Shown here in pieces: positions 1-11,532 of a stretch of 64,000 nucleotides of DNA. Both the position numbers and the translations under genes were made by a program. Within the stretch, counting starts at the first letter, position 1; each line of letters starts with the position of its first letter. The notes under the pieces were generated by a model. That model saw only the letters and a list, made by a program, of their open reading frames with translations, was not told the DNA's origin and did not search any database. This DNA comes from Alphaproteobacteria bacterium. Its GTDB lineage: Bacteria > Pseudomonadota > Alphaproteobacteria > JANSWW01. Location: the NCBI GenBank assembly GCA_024743275.1, contig JANSWW010000005.1:124001-188000 (forward strand), given 5' to 3'.

Positions 1-1673
<1,673 letters not shown>

Positions 1674-1918
1674 ACGGAAATTCCCCTGGGGACACGGAAT
1701 CAGAAACGAGTACCAAAAGCCATTATATAGCGGTTCTTTTCATGTTGCACCACGATATCCTGGTGCAGCCCGGCAAATGAGAACAGCGGATTGGAGCACC
1801 AGACCTGCCGAAACCGGCGCTCGCCCCACCCTGTCATAAATCTTTCATAATTCACTTTTGGTTAAACATTTTTCTGATACGGTGTTTGGGCGTTTCGGGG
1901 AGCGATACCCGAATGAGG
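1674..1918. other. Intergenic region upstream of gyrA and leader 1
   Basis: I see no gene here. The stretch separates divergent gyrA and the first small-protein unit, so it should hold both promoters. Around 1838-1880 it turns AT-rich, with TGTCATAA followed by TTCACT (1851-1856) and TGATAC (1875-1880), which could be a weak -35/-10 pair with an 18-base spacer for the downstream unit. A related TGTCATAA motif precedes the second unit at 2314. No confident promoter can be called by eye. Confidence 0.4.
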
Positions 1919-2021
1919 TCAACATCGCCACTCTGCAAGCGCGGGAGGGGCCAGGACCGAGGTGCCCGAGAATAACGGGCACGGCTTGGAGCCTGCGGAT
2001 GACGCGAGCTGATGATGTTGA
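1919..2021 (+). promoter_or_regulatory. Structured 5' leader, copy 1 (candidate cis-regulatory RNA)
   Basis: This 103-base segment precedes the 81-residue small gene. TCAACATC (1919-1926) can pair with GATGTTGA (2014-2021), an 8-bp closing stem whose last base is the first base of the Shine-Dalgarno AAAGGA (2021-2026). Inside, CGCGGG (1940-1945) can pair with CCTGCG (1992-1997) with one G-U, enclosing AGGGG and an apical hairpin GTGCCCG (1962-1968) / CGGGCAC (1976-1982) with a 7-base loop. The same architecture recurs 480 bases downstream with a different hairpin sequence. I do not recognise it as a known riboswitch: the cores I know for TPP, SAM, glycine, c-di-GMP, fluoride and ROSE elements are absent. 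Structure is inferred from pairing only. Confidence 0.6.
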
Positions 2022-2033
2022 AAGGACCGCGCC

Positions 2034-2279
2034 ATGGAATGGTATTTCACGGTGAAGGTGATCTTCGGCGCCGCCATGCAGATCACCCTGGCCAGCCCGG
2101 CCGACTTCCCCACCAGGGCGGAATGCCTCGCCTATGGCCTCGATACGGCGATCGAGCGCGCGGCGTGGCGCCAACCCGAGAGCATCGAGGTGACCTGTAA
2201 CCCCGCCGGCCTGGCCATGGTACGGGACAGCATCGAGGATCGTTATGCCCCACCGCCCACGGCGGCGGTCGGCGACTAA
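2034..2279 (+). CDS. Small paralogous protein, copy 1 (81 aa, unknown)
   Basis: I do not recognise this family. The protein starts MEWYFTVKVIFGAA and carries two cysteines (in AECLAYGLD and IEVTCNPAG) that are both kept in the downstream paralogue at 2493-2747. Shared pattern: M-[ED]-W, then K-[VI]-[IV]-F-G, ASP, a Cys, GLD-x-A, ER, W, and IE-[VI]-TC. There is no signal peptide with a cleavage site and no clear membrane segment, though residues 4-20 are fairly hydrophobic. The start is well supported by AAAGGA seven bases upstream, directly after the closing stem of the leader. The paralogues diverge after the second Cys. The gene is probably expressed from the structured leader. Confidence 0.7.
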   Translation: MEWYFTVKVIFGAAMQITLASPADFPTRAECLAYGLDTAIERAAWRQPESIEVTCNPAGLAMVRDSIEDRYAPPPTAAVGD

Positions 2280-2314
2280 TCGACCTCCAACCGCGCTTTA
2301 ACTGTCAGATTTTT

Positions 2315-2328
2315 GTCATAATAATGAC
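2315..2328. repeat. Inverted repeat upstream of leader 2
   Basis: GTCAT (2315-2319), four bases, then ATGAC (2324-2328) form a short perfect inverted repeat in the AT-rich gap between the two small genes. It overlaps the first of two TTGTCA hexamers (2314-2319 and 2329-2334). The second TTGTCA could serve as a -35, with a weak -10 near CACTAT 17 bases later. This may be the promoter and an operator for the second unit; the assignment is by eye only. Confidence 0.25.
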
Positions 2329-2398
2329 TTGTCAAAGAGTCTTGTTTTAGACACTATTTTGCGCACGGGGTACGCATTATGGAGCGTGCCCATGGGAC

Positions 2399-2480
2399 TC
2401 AACATCGCGACGCCGACAGCGCGGGAGGGGGATGGCCGAAACCGGCCATAGCCTGCGGTCAAGCGAGCCGAGGATGTTGA
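2399..2480 (+). promoter_or_regulatory. Structured 5' leader, copy 2 (candidate cis-regulatory RNA)
   Basis: This is the second, more compact copy (82 bases) of the element at 1919-2021. The closing stem is identical: TCAACATC (2399-2406) with GATGTTGA (2473-2480). The inner stem is CGCGGG (2420-2425) with CCTGCG (2452-2457). The apical hairpin is ATGGCCG (2432-2438) / CGGCCAT (2443-2449) with an AAAC loop. Compared with copy 1 the apical stem differs at two base pairs (G-C to A-U, and C-G to G-C), both compensatory. Strictly shared unpaired blocks are AGGGG after the inner 5' strand and GCGAGC before the closing 3' strand. AAAGGA (2480-2485) follows at once, and the ATG is seven bases further. 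Confidence 0.6.
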
Positions 2481-2492
2481 AAGGATAGCGCT

Positions 2493-2747
2493 ATGGACTG
2501 GTTCTACACCGCGAAGATCGTCTTCGGTGTCGCCCATCTGCTGATCGCCAGCCCACCCGAATACACCACCAAGGACCAGTGCATCGCCCACGGTCTCGAC
2601 GCCGCCTTCGAGCGGCTTGGCTGGACCAACCCGGACCGGATCGAGATCACCTGTTCCACCCAGGGCGTGACAAAGACGGCGAAGACCGCCGACTATGTCT
2701 TTGAGATCGCCACTTTAAAGCGGGACGCGGGAATCAGCAAAAACTGA
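2493..2747 (+). CDS. Small paralogous protein, copy 2 (84 aa, unknown)
   Basis: Paralogue of the protein at 2034-2279. It begins MDWFYTAKIVFGVAH and keeps the block ASPPEYTTKDQC, then GLDAAFERLGW and IEITCST, so both cysteines are conserved. The last 25 residues are unrelated to copy 1 and more basic. Start choice rests on AAAGGA seven bases upstream, identical in placement to copy 1. The unit (leader plus gene) looks like an old tandem duplication: leader and N-terminal 55 codons are related, the spacer and the 3' ends are not. Function unknown; a structured leader of its own suggests tight translational control. Confidence 0.7.
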   Translation: MDWFYTAKIVFGVAHLLIASPPEYTTKDQCIAHGLDAAFERLGWTNPDRIEITCSTQGVTKTAKTADYVFEIATLKRDAGISKN

Positions 2748-2779
2748 CCCCCGCCCTTCCGAACGTTACTCCCGGAGCC

Positions 2780-3223
2780 TTACTCGGGGAATACGTTGTT
2801 CTGCGCGGCGCGTTTCTTCATCTCTTCCTGAACGCGGATGCGGTCTTCGATGATGGATGATTGGAGGCCGTCGCAATCTTTGGTGATGGCGGTTTTTTCG
2901 ATCGCGTCGAGTTCCCCCTTCAACATGGCCACCTGCTCGCTCTGATCGTCCGTATCGATGAGGAACAGGGCCGGCCAGAAGAGAATAAGCCCGACCCCCA
3001 TGGCGACGGCATCGTTCGTCGCGGTCTGATCCTGCTCCTGGCTAACGACACTGCTCTTGGACAGCACCCGAGCGTATTCGTTGCTCAGAGTTCGACAGTT
3101 ATAATCCTGGTATTTCAGAGGTGAAACATAGGACGCCGTAATCTCGCTCGACTGACTCGCGCACGAGGCCAGCACCAACGCCGCAGCCGCGGCAACAATC
3201 GCGTTTTTTAATTTGCCCCCCAA
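2780..3223 (-). CDS. Putative small lipoprotein with DAVAMGVGLILFWPALF motif
   Basis: The N-terminus has a short basic region (KLK), a hydrophobic Ala/Val/Leu stretch and a lipobox LASC, so it should be a lipid-anchored envelope protein. A second hydrophobic segment, AMGVGLILFWPALFLI, lies mid-protein, followed by a polar helical tail rich in Lys and Glu. A family of proteobacterial hypothetical lipoproteins with the same 'GVGL.LFWPALF' signature exists, function unknown. I favour the TTG at 3223-3221 because it leaves a normal 6-residue n-region; the upstream ATG at 3313 would add an unlikely 30-residue leader. The gene is less GC-rich than its neighbours and lies between gyrA and ssb, so it may be an acquired passenger. 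Confidence 0.65.
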   Translation of the reverse strand: MGGKLKNAIVAAAAALVLASCASQSSEITASYVSPLKYQDYNCRTLSNEYARVLSKSSVVSQEQDQTATNDAVAMGVGLILFWPALFLIDTDDQSEQVAMLKGELDAIEKTAITKDCDGLQSSIIEDRIRVQEEMKKRAAQNNVFPE

Positions 3224-3374
3224 GTTGACTGTTCTTGCGGATAGCAAACCCCTGGATTGTAGAAAAGTATTTTTAAATGAATACCCCCATAGGATGTGCA
3301 GGCGCACCCCCAATGGTTACTTTTGCCCGTTATCGTTCATCCTTTAGAAGCAGGATAGTCGAGCCCAAAAGGAC

Positions 3375-3418
3375 GGGATGTCGTCAGAACGGGATGTCGT
3401 CAGAACGGGATGTCGTCG
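3375..3418. repeat. 16-bp tandem repeat at the 3' end of ssb
   Basis: The 16-base unit GGGATGTCGTCAGAAC occurs twice in full (3375-3390, 3391-3406), followed by a 12-base partial copy (3407-3418). On the ssb strand the partial copy plus the next full one encode the end of the SSB acidic tail and its stop. The extra copies lie just after the stop, out of frame. This looks like recent replication slippage that duplicated the tail codons without changing the protein. Confidence 0.85.
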
Positions 3419-3894
3419 TCCAGGTCGCTGGCCGGCGGCGGGCCGGAGCGGCCGCCTCCCCCGGAGCCGCCGCCATAGCCGCCCCCGGCCTGCTGGTAGT
3501 CTCCGCCGCCGCCATAACCGCCGCCACCGGACCCACCTTCGCTGCGGCCGTCCAGCATGGTCAGTTCGCCGCGATAGCGCTGCAGCACGACCTCGGTCGA
3601 ATAGCGCTCCTGGCCGTTCTGGTCGGTCCACTTGCGGGTTTGCAGGGCCCCTTCGACATAGATCTTCGAGCCTTTCTTCAAAAAGCGCTCGCACACATCC
3701 ACCAGCGGCTCGTTGAAGATCACGACGCGGTGCCACTCGGTACGCTCCTGACGCTCGCCGGTGTTACGGTCCTTCCAGCTTTCCGACGTCGCCAGCGACA
3801 AATTGCACACCCGGCCGCCATTCTGCATCGAGCGAATTTCCGGATCGCGGCCGAGATTGCCGACCAGGATGACTTTGTTGACGCTACCAGCCAT
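3400..3894 (-). CDS. ssb: Single-stranded DNA-binding protein
   Basis: SSB coats single-stranded DNA in replication, recombination and repair. Residues 1-110 form the OB fold: [19 protein letters not shown] at the N-terminus, then WHRVVIFNE and [10 protein letters not shown] Gly/Tyr/Gln-rich linker follows and the protein ends in the protein-interaction tip DDDIPF. I start it at the ATG giving MAGSVNK; an upstream in-frame ATG would add nine residues not seen in the family. The gene is divergent from uvrA. A perfect LexA-type box lies only seven bases upstream of this start, so LexA binding should block ssb directly. The final codons are part of a 16-bp tandem repeat. Confidence 0.96.
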   Translation of the reverse strand: MAGSVNKVILVGNLGRDPEIRSMQNGGRVCNLSLATSESWKDRNTGERQERTEWHRVVIFNEPLVDVCERFLKKGSKIYVEGALQTRKWTDQNGQERYSTEVVLQRYRGELTMLDGRSEGGSGGGGYGGGGDYQQAGGGYGGGSGGGGRSGPPPASDLDDDIPF

Positions 3895-3900
3895 GGCTAT

Positions 3901-3915
3901 GTTCTTTCTTTGTTC
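3901..3915. promoter_or_regulatory. LexA (SOS) box between ssb and uvrA
   Basis: GTTC (3901-3904), seven bases, GTTC (3912-3915) exactly fits the alphaproteobacterial LexA operator GTTC-N7-GTTC. It lies in the divergent ssb-uvrA control region, the classical SOS-regulated divergon. It is seven bases from the ssb start and about 170 bases from uvrA, so it overlaps the ssb ribosome-binding region. I searched the window by eye and noticed no second perfect copy. Confidence 0.8.
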
Positions 3916-4082
3916 ACACAAAATCTAGGATTTGCTATAGGCTAATGACAGAGACGGGCGTCGTGTAGGGGAAAAGATGTCTTCCACCACAAAAACTGTG
4001 GATAACCCCCATCCTCCCCTCGCCGCTTCCCGTAGACAGGTCTAATTTCCAGAAATCGAAGCACCTTCCAAGCGGAACCGCC

Positions 4083-6931
<2,849 letters not shown>

Positions 6932-6935
<4 letters not shown>

Positions 6936-7846
6936 CCCTCGAATTCCCGAAGGAAGGCGGCGATCTCCTCCAACGAGGCGGCCGCCTCCGGCAGGTCGGG
7001 ATAGTATTCGAAGACGTGCCAGAGCCCGTCCCAAACCCTGAGATCGGCGCGCCCGCCCTGTGCCCGGACGACGCTTGCCAACCGGGCGCATTGGCTCAGG
7101 AACAGGTCTCGCGTCCCCGTGGTGATGAAACAGGGCGGGAACCGCGCGTCGAAGGCGCCGTGGATCGGAGAAATCTCAGGATCCTCCAGATCACGCCCGC
7201 TCGCATAGAGACCGGCGACGGTCTTTACCCGCTCCAGGGTCAGTGTCGGGTCAAGCCCGAGTTCGATCGCATCGTCCGCCCGGCCCAACTCGCAAGCCGG
7301 GGACATCAGCGCCAGGGCCCTCGGACCATCCGCCCCGAGCCGACGCAGGCGATGGGTGACCGCCAGGGCGAGATTGCCGCCGGCGGACTCCCCAATGACC
7401 CGCGGTGCCGCCCCGCCCTCCGACAGGGCGGAGACCACGGCGAGCGCATCGTCCAGGCCGGCCGGAAACGGATGCTCCGGCGCCAACCGGTAATGGGGCG
7501 CGATGATCCGCGACCGGGTCAGACGGGCCAGAGGTGCGGAGATCATCAGGTCTTCGAAGGCGCTGCCCTGAACAAACCCACCCCCGAAGAGATAGACCAT
7601 CTCATCACCGGACCGTCGGTCTTCCGGGTCGATCGCGGAACAGGTCACCCCCCCGATCTCCACCTCGGAGACGCGGACCCCGTTCTGGCTGACGGCCTCC
7701 TCCACAAGCGGACGGGCCGCCTCGATCGCCTGCCGCCGGAGCATCGGAAGTGTCGCGGCCTCGGTCGGTGGCGGGGATTGCGATTCCAACAACCGGCGGT
7801 GCCGGCGCGCCGCCTCGCTCATTCGGTAGACGCCGTTCTCTGCCAT
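6932..7846 (-). CDS. Alpha/beta hydrolase, hormone-sensitive-lipase-like family
   Basis: A probable esterase of the alpha/beta hydrolase fold-3 group. The oxyanion-hole motif is FGGGFVQGS (the family HGGG has Phe instead of His), the nucleophile elbow is GESAGG, the acid lies in GTRDLFL and the histidine in [24 protein letters not shown] is the typical strand after the oxyanion motif. About 304 residues from the start MAENGVYRM; a longer reading frame upstream runs into the neighbouring gene and is rejected. It sits five bases downstream of the PhyH-type oxygenase gene and is probably co-transcribed, hinting at a shared catabolic job, but the substrate cannot be inferred. Confidence 0.85.
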
Positions 7847-7851
7847 CGCCG

Positions 7852-8658
7852 TCAAGCCTCCCAGATCAGTGGGAAATCGCCACAATCCATCCGGTCGCCG
7901 GGGCTGAGGCCCGGATCGCGGGTCGGGATCGCCACCTCGCCCGGCCGACGGCAATAGCGCGCATCGTCCCCGGTCCAGCGCGTGGCGAGCGCCCGCCGCC
8001 GTGTCGCGGAACCGTTCCCCGGGGCGCCATGGACGATCATCGCCTGAAAGACAAGACAGTCCCCGGGCTCCAGGGCGAAGCGCAGGATTTTGTGCTTGTC
8101 CCGTTCCGCCTCGATATCCGGAAGGGCCGGCAACCCCGTCCCCTCATAGGGCGTGTGGTCCGAGAAATGCGCTGGATTGTACTCCGGCCAGCGATGGGAG
8201 CCCGCGACATATTCGATGCAGGTTTCTTCAGCGACCGGATCGAAGGGCAGCCAGATCGAACAGACCTGACGGCCGGACACCGCCCAATAGGGCTGGTCCT
8301 GGTGCCAGGGCGTGCGCGCCGCCGTGCCGGGTTCCTTTACCAGGAATTGGTCGTAGAAGAAGTTCACCCGGCTTGCGCCCATGACCCGGCCGGCGATCTC
8401 GGCGGCGGGCGACTCGTGGACGAAACGGCGAAACCCCTCCTGCCGCCTTGCGATGTCGAGATCCCCAAAGAAACGCCCCTGCCCCTTCGTCCCGTATTCC
8501 TCAGCGTGGGGACCGGGCGCCGCCATGGCCCGATCGCCCCATGCGCGGAGATGTGCGATCCAATCGGCGTCGAACAGGCCGCGCAAAAAGACGATTCCGT
8601 CCCGCTCATAGGTCTCGCGGTCCTCTTCGGTGATCGGCCGGGCCGGATGTCGGTTCAT
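7852..8658 (-). CDS. Phytanoyl-CoA dioxygenase (PhyH) family protein
   Basis: A non-haem Fe(II)/2-oxoglutarate-dependent oxygenase. The iron-binding HxD is in TPWHQDQPYW, the distal histidine in MIVHGAPGN, and the 2-oxoglutarate-binding arginine probably lies in the RRRALATRW segment. ALEPGDCLVFQA precedes the distal His as in the family. The start MNRHPARP gives 268 residues; a nine-codon longer start at 8685 is possible. The gene is upstream of the hydrolase at 6932-7846 with a five-base gap. PhyH proteins hydroxylate very different small molecules, so the substrate is unknown. Confidence 0.88.
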   Translation of the reverse strand: MNRHPARPITEEDRETYERDGIVFLRGLFDADWIAHLRAWGDRAMAAPGPHAEEYGTKGQGRFFGDLDIARRQEGFRRFVHESPAAEIAGRVMGASRVNFFYDQFLVKEPGTAARTPWHQDQPYWAVSGRQVCSIWLPFDPVAEETCIEYVAGSHRWPEYNPAHFSDHTPYEGTGLPALPDIEAERDKHKILRFALEPGDCLVFQAMIVHGAPGNGSATRRRALATRWTGDDARYCRRPGEVAIPTRDPGLSPGDRMDCGDFPLIWEA

Positions 8659-8750
8659 GGGGCTACCCTGATCGCTTTCACGCACTCGTATCGCAGCATT
8701 TCAAAAAACGCAGCCCTGGCAAAGGGGTAGCGGTGGTCTACTCGGGCGCC

Positions 8751-9647
8751 ATGGAACTCTGGATCCCGCTCACCATCACGGCGGCGTTCTTGCAGAACGC
8801 CCGTTCAGCCATCCAAAAGCACCTGACGTCGGACTTCACCGCGACCCAGGTGACCTATGCACGCTTCCTATGGGGCTTTCCGCTGGCGCTGGTTTATCTC
8901 GGCGTTCTGACGATGATCGGCAAGGCCGGCCCCGTCGCCCCCACGACAGAGACGCTGATGTACGCGGCCATCGGCGGCATCGCCCAGGCGGCTGCCACCA
9001 TTCTGATGATCAAGGCCATGGTGTTGCGCTCCTTCGCCGTCGGCAACGCGCTTACCAAGACCGAGGCGGCGCAAACGGCCATTCTCGGGATCATCGTCCT
9101 CGGCGAGGCGGTGACCCCCGGTGTGGCCGCCGCCATCGCCGTCTCGCTGGTCGGGGTGATGCTGGTCAGCGGTCCGAAATGGCACAGCCTGTTCAGCCGC
9201 GACGCCTTTCTCCCCGCCCTGTGCGGGCTCGGTTCCGGCGCCTTGTTCGGCGTGTCGGGGGTCTGCTATCGGGCCGCCAGCCTCTCCCTGGAGCTGGACA
9301 ACTTCGTCTGGGCCGCGGCCCTGGTGCTCGCCATCGTCACCGGGTTGCAGTCCATCGGCATGACCGCCGTCATGCAAAGACTCTCGCCCGGCACGCCGAT
9401 GACCGTGGTCAAGGGATGGCGCCGCACCGGGATCATCGGGGTGATCAGCATAGTGGGATCGGCCTGTTGGTTCACCGCCTTCTCGCTGGAACCGGCGGCC
9501 CATGTCCGCGCCCTGGGTCAGATCGAGATGGTGTTCACCTTTCTCGCCGCGATCTTCTTCTTCCGCGAACGGATCACCATCCGGGATACCGTCGGCATCC
9601 TGATGATCAGCGGTGCTCTTATTCTGCTGGTGCTGGCGACCGGCTGA
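8751..9647 (+). CDS. DMT superfamily (EamA) transporter
   Basis: An integral inner-membrane protein of about ten helices made of two EamA repeats. The first repeat begins with TRP-like QNARSAIQKHLT and contains the alternation of hydrophobic segments and the EAAQTAILGIIVLGE motif at the repeat end. The second ends in IEMVFTFLAAIFFFRERIT. Such carriers export amino acids or other metabolites. Start MELWIPLT chosen; the ATG at 8733 adds six residues. The 3' end overlaps the convergent transporter gene by 29 bases, which also codes for an EamA protein, although the two share little sequence. Confidence 0.88.
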   Translation: MELWIPLTITAAFLQNARSAIQKHLTSDFTATQVTYARFLWGFPLALVYLGVLTMIGKAGPVAPTTETLMYAAIGGIAQAAATILMIKAMVLRSFAVGNALTKTEAAQTAILGIIVLGEAVTPGVAAAIAVSLVGVMLVSGPKWHSLFSRDAFLPALCGLGSGALFGVSGVCYRAASLSLELDNFVWAAALVLAIVTGLQSIGMTAVMQRLSPGTPMTVVKGWRRTGIIGVISIVGSACWFTAFSLEPAAHVRALGQIEMVFTFLAAIFFFRERITIRDTVGILMISGALILLVLATG

Positions 9648-10527
9648 CGACCCCACTCCTGACCCTGGTCCGGGCCAGAAGGATCCCGGCGCCCACGATC
9701 ACGACGGCCCCGGCGACGGTGGCGAGACTTGGCATCTCGCCGAAGGCGAAGAAGCCCAGCAGGGCGGCGAAAACGACCGAGGTGTAGCCGAGCGGCGCCG
9801 CGATCGAGACCGGCACCCTGCGGAAACCGACCATGTTGAAATACTGGCCAATCAGCACGACAGGCCCCATCGACAAGATCCAGATCCAGGACGAGAGCGG
9901 CATCGGTTCCCATATGGCGAGGGCCGGCACACCCATGGTGAGGGTCCCCGCGAGGGTCACCGCCAACATCGCCGGAATGGGGTCCGAGCGGAGGGCGAGC
10001 ATGCGTAGGAAGATCGACTCCACCGCCATCAGGGCCGCGCCGAGCAACACCATCGCGGCCGGAAACGGGTCGACCTGCTCCAGATCGACGCCGTGGCCGT
10101 TGCCCAGGGCGACGACGATCCCGCCGGAAAACGTCATCGCCACGATCAGACCGTTGGCGAAAGACAATCGTTCGCGCAGGAAAAGGGCCCCGAAAATGAC
10201 GGCGATCACGCCCTCCAAGAGCCCCAGAGCCATGGCCTCGGCGACCGGCATCCGCGCCACGCCATAGATGATCAACCCGCCGCCAAGCGCCCCGGTCAGA
10301 CTGCGCACCAGGATCAACCAGGGATGACGGGTCCAGATCCGCCAATGCACCAGGCGATGGCCGAACAGCGCCAGCAGAATGAGAAAGGCGGACGCGTTTC
10401 TAAGGCCTTGGATCTGGAGAAAGCTGACCTCGGTCCCCACAAACCGGCCGAGCGCGAAAGGGACCGTGAAAAGGCCCACCGCGGCCACCAGAAGCAACAC
10501 GGCGAAGGGATCGGACTTTGTGATCAT
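9619..10527 (-). CDS. DMT superfamily (EamA) transporter
   Basis: A second ten-helix drug/metabolite exporter. Recognisable elements are GLLEGVIAVIFGALFLRERLS at the end of repeat one and IAAPLGYTSVVFAALLGFFAFGE in repeat two. It is divergent from the LysR-type regulator at 10621, with a 93-base gap, an arrangement typical for a regulator controlling its neighbour. A 13-base T-N11-A palindrome three bases before the ATG includes the ribosome-binding region. The last 29 bases overlap the convergent transporter gene. Confidence 0.88.
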   Translation of the reverse strand: MITKSDPFAVLLLVAAVGLFTVPFALGRFVGTEVSFLQIQGLRNASAFLILLALFGHRLVHWRIWTRHPWLILVRSLTGALGGGLIIYGVARMPVAEAMALGLLEGVIAVIFGALFLRERLSFANGLIVAMTFSGGIVVALGNGHGVDLEQVDPFPAAMVLLGAALMAVESIFLRMLALRSDPIPAMLAVTLAGTLTMGVPALAIWEPMPLSSWIWILSMGPVVLIGQYFNMVGFRRVPVSIAAPLGYTSVVFAALLGFFAFGEMPSLATVAGAVVIVGAGILLARTRVRSGVVSRSPAPAE

Positions 10528-10529
10528 TA

Positions 10530-10542
10530 TTCAACCCTTGAA
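10530..10542. promoter_or_regulatory. T-N11-A palindrome, candidate LysR operator
   Basis: TTCAA, three bases, TTGAA is a perfect inverted repeat with the T-N11-A spacing preferred by LysR-type regulators. It lies in the divergent gap between the EamA transporter and the LysR gene, right over the transporter's ribosome-binding site (AAGGG on the minus strand). A LysR site is more usual further upstream, so this is a weak call. Confidence 0.35.
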
Positions 10543-10620
10543 GAAAGCTCCAACACCGCATATCGCTTAAAATCCAATTGAATACGATCCCGAATATCTG
10601 ACCGTCTTTGAGATTTTCTC

Positions 10621-11532
10621 ATGCAAAGCATGCCCTCTCTGAATACCATCCGGGTTTTCGACGCCGTGGCCCGCCATGGCGGGGTCAGCAAGGCCGCCGA
10701 AGAACTGCTGGTCACCCCCAGCGCGGTCAGCCATCAACTCGCCCAGTTGGAGCGGGATCTCGGTATCTCTCTGCTCGAAAGGTCCGCCAATCGGGTGGCG
10801 TTGACCGTGGAAGGCGCCCGCTTCGCCCAACGGATCGCCCCGGGTCTCGCCACGATCCGCAGCGCCGTGCGGGAAACCGGCCGGGATGCGAATGTGGTCT
10901 CGCTCAAGAGCAGTGTGAGCATTGCGGTCCGCTTGCTGATCCCAAGGCTCCAGCGCTTCCGGGAGGAGCATCCCGCAATCCAGGTGCAGGTCGAGTCGAG
11001 CCATCTCAGCGCGCTGGAACTGACCCCGTCCCTGGACATCGTATTGACCTACCGGCGAGGAGCCCCGGATTCCGACAGCGTGCTGCCGGACCGGGTGCTG
11101 CCGATGGCCTCGCCCGCCTTGATCGCCCGATATGGCAACGGACCTCTCGACGGACCTCTCGGGGGTCTCCCGGCGTTGCGGGCCTCGGAGGAGAATTGGG
11201 ATTGGCGGGCCTGGGCCGCCCACCGGGGTGCCGCGATCGGCGATGTCCGATTCGGCGACCGCTTCGATATCGACGACGCGGCAATTCTCGCGGCCGCGGC
11301 CGGCCTCGGGGTTTGTTTGGTGCCCGTTGCTCTGGCCCGCCGGGAGATCGACCTCGGCCTGCTGGAGGCCCTGCCGGGCGAAAGCCCGGTGACCGTGGGG
11401 CATTATGCGCTGCTGGTGAACGATCTGGCGTCCGCGTCGTCCCGGAAGCTTGCGAATTGGCTGCGGGCGGAATTCGCCACCCTCGCCGACCTGGATGCCG
11501 CGCCTAATGCCAGGAACTCTAGTGAATGCTGA
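10621..11532 (+). CDS. LysR-family transcriptional regulator (GcvA-like)
   Basis: The N-terminal winged helix-turn-helix is clear: SLNTIRVFDAVARHGG, then KAAEELLVTPSAVSHQLAQLE and the wing LLERSANRVALT. The substrate-binding region runs from about residue 95 to 295 and contains DIDDAAILAAAAGLGVCLVP, a motif of the GcvA/AmpR-type subfamily. It probably controls the divergent EamA transporter at 9619-10527. The start could equally be the ATG three codons downstream. The 3' end overlaps the convergent gene at 11519 by 14 bases. Confidence 0.92.
   Translation: MQSMPSLNTIRVFDAVARHGGVSKAAEELLVTPSAVSHQLAQLERDLGISLLERSANRVALTVEGARFAQRIAPGLATIRSAVRETGRDANVVSLKSSVSIAVRLLIPRLQRFREEHPAIQVQVESSHLSALELTPSLDIVLTYRRGAPDSDSVLPDRVLPMASPALIARYGNGPLDGPLGGLPALRASEENWDWRAWAAHRGAAIGDVRFGDRFDIDDAAILAAAAGLGVCLVPVALARREIDLGLLEALPGESPVTVGHYALLVNDLASASSRKLANWLRAEFATLADLDAAPNARNSSEC

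Noticed and set aside
2012..2200. Alternative small frame starting in leader 1
   Set aside because: It overlaps the leader stem and the well-supported 2034 gene in another frame and lacks a ribosome site.
1919..2480. Known riboswitch (TPP, SAM, glycine, c-di-GMP, fluoride, preQ1, ROSE)
   Set aside because: None of the conserved cores I know for these is present; only the general stem architecture is shared with regulatory RNAs.
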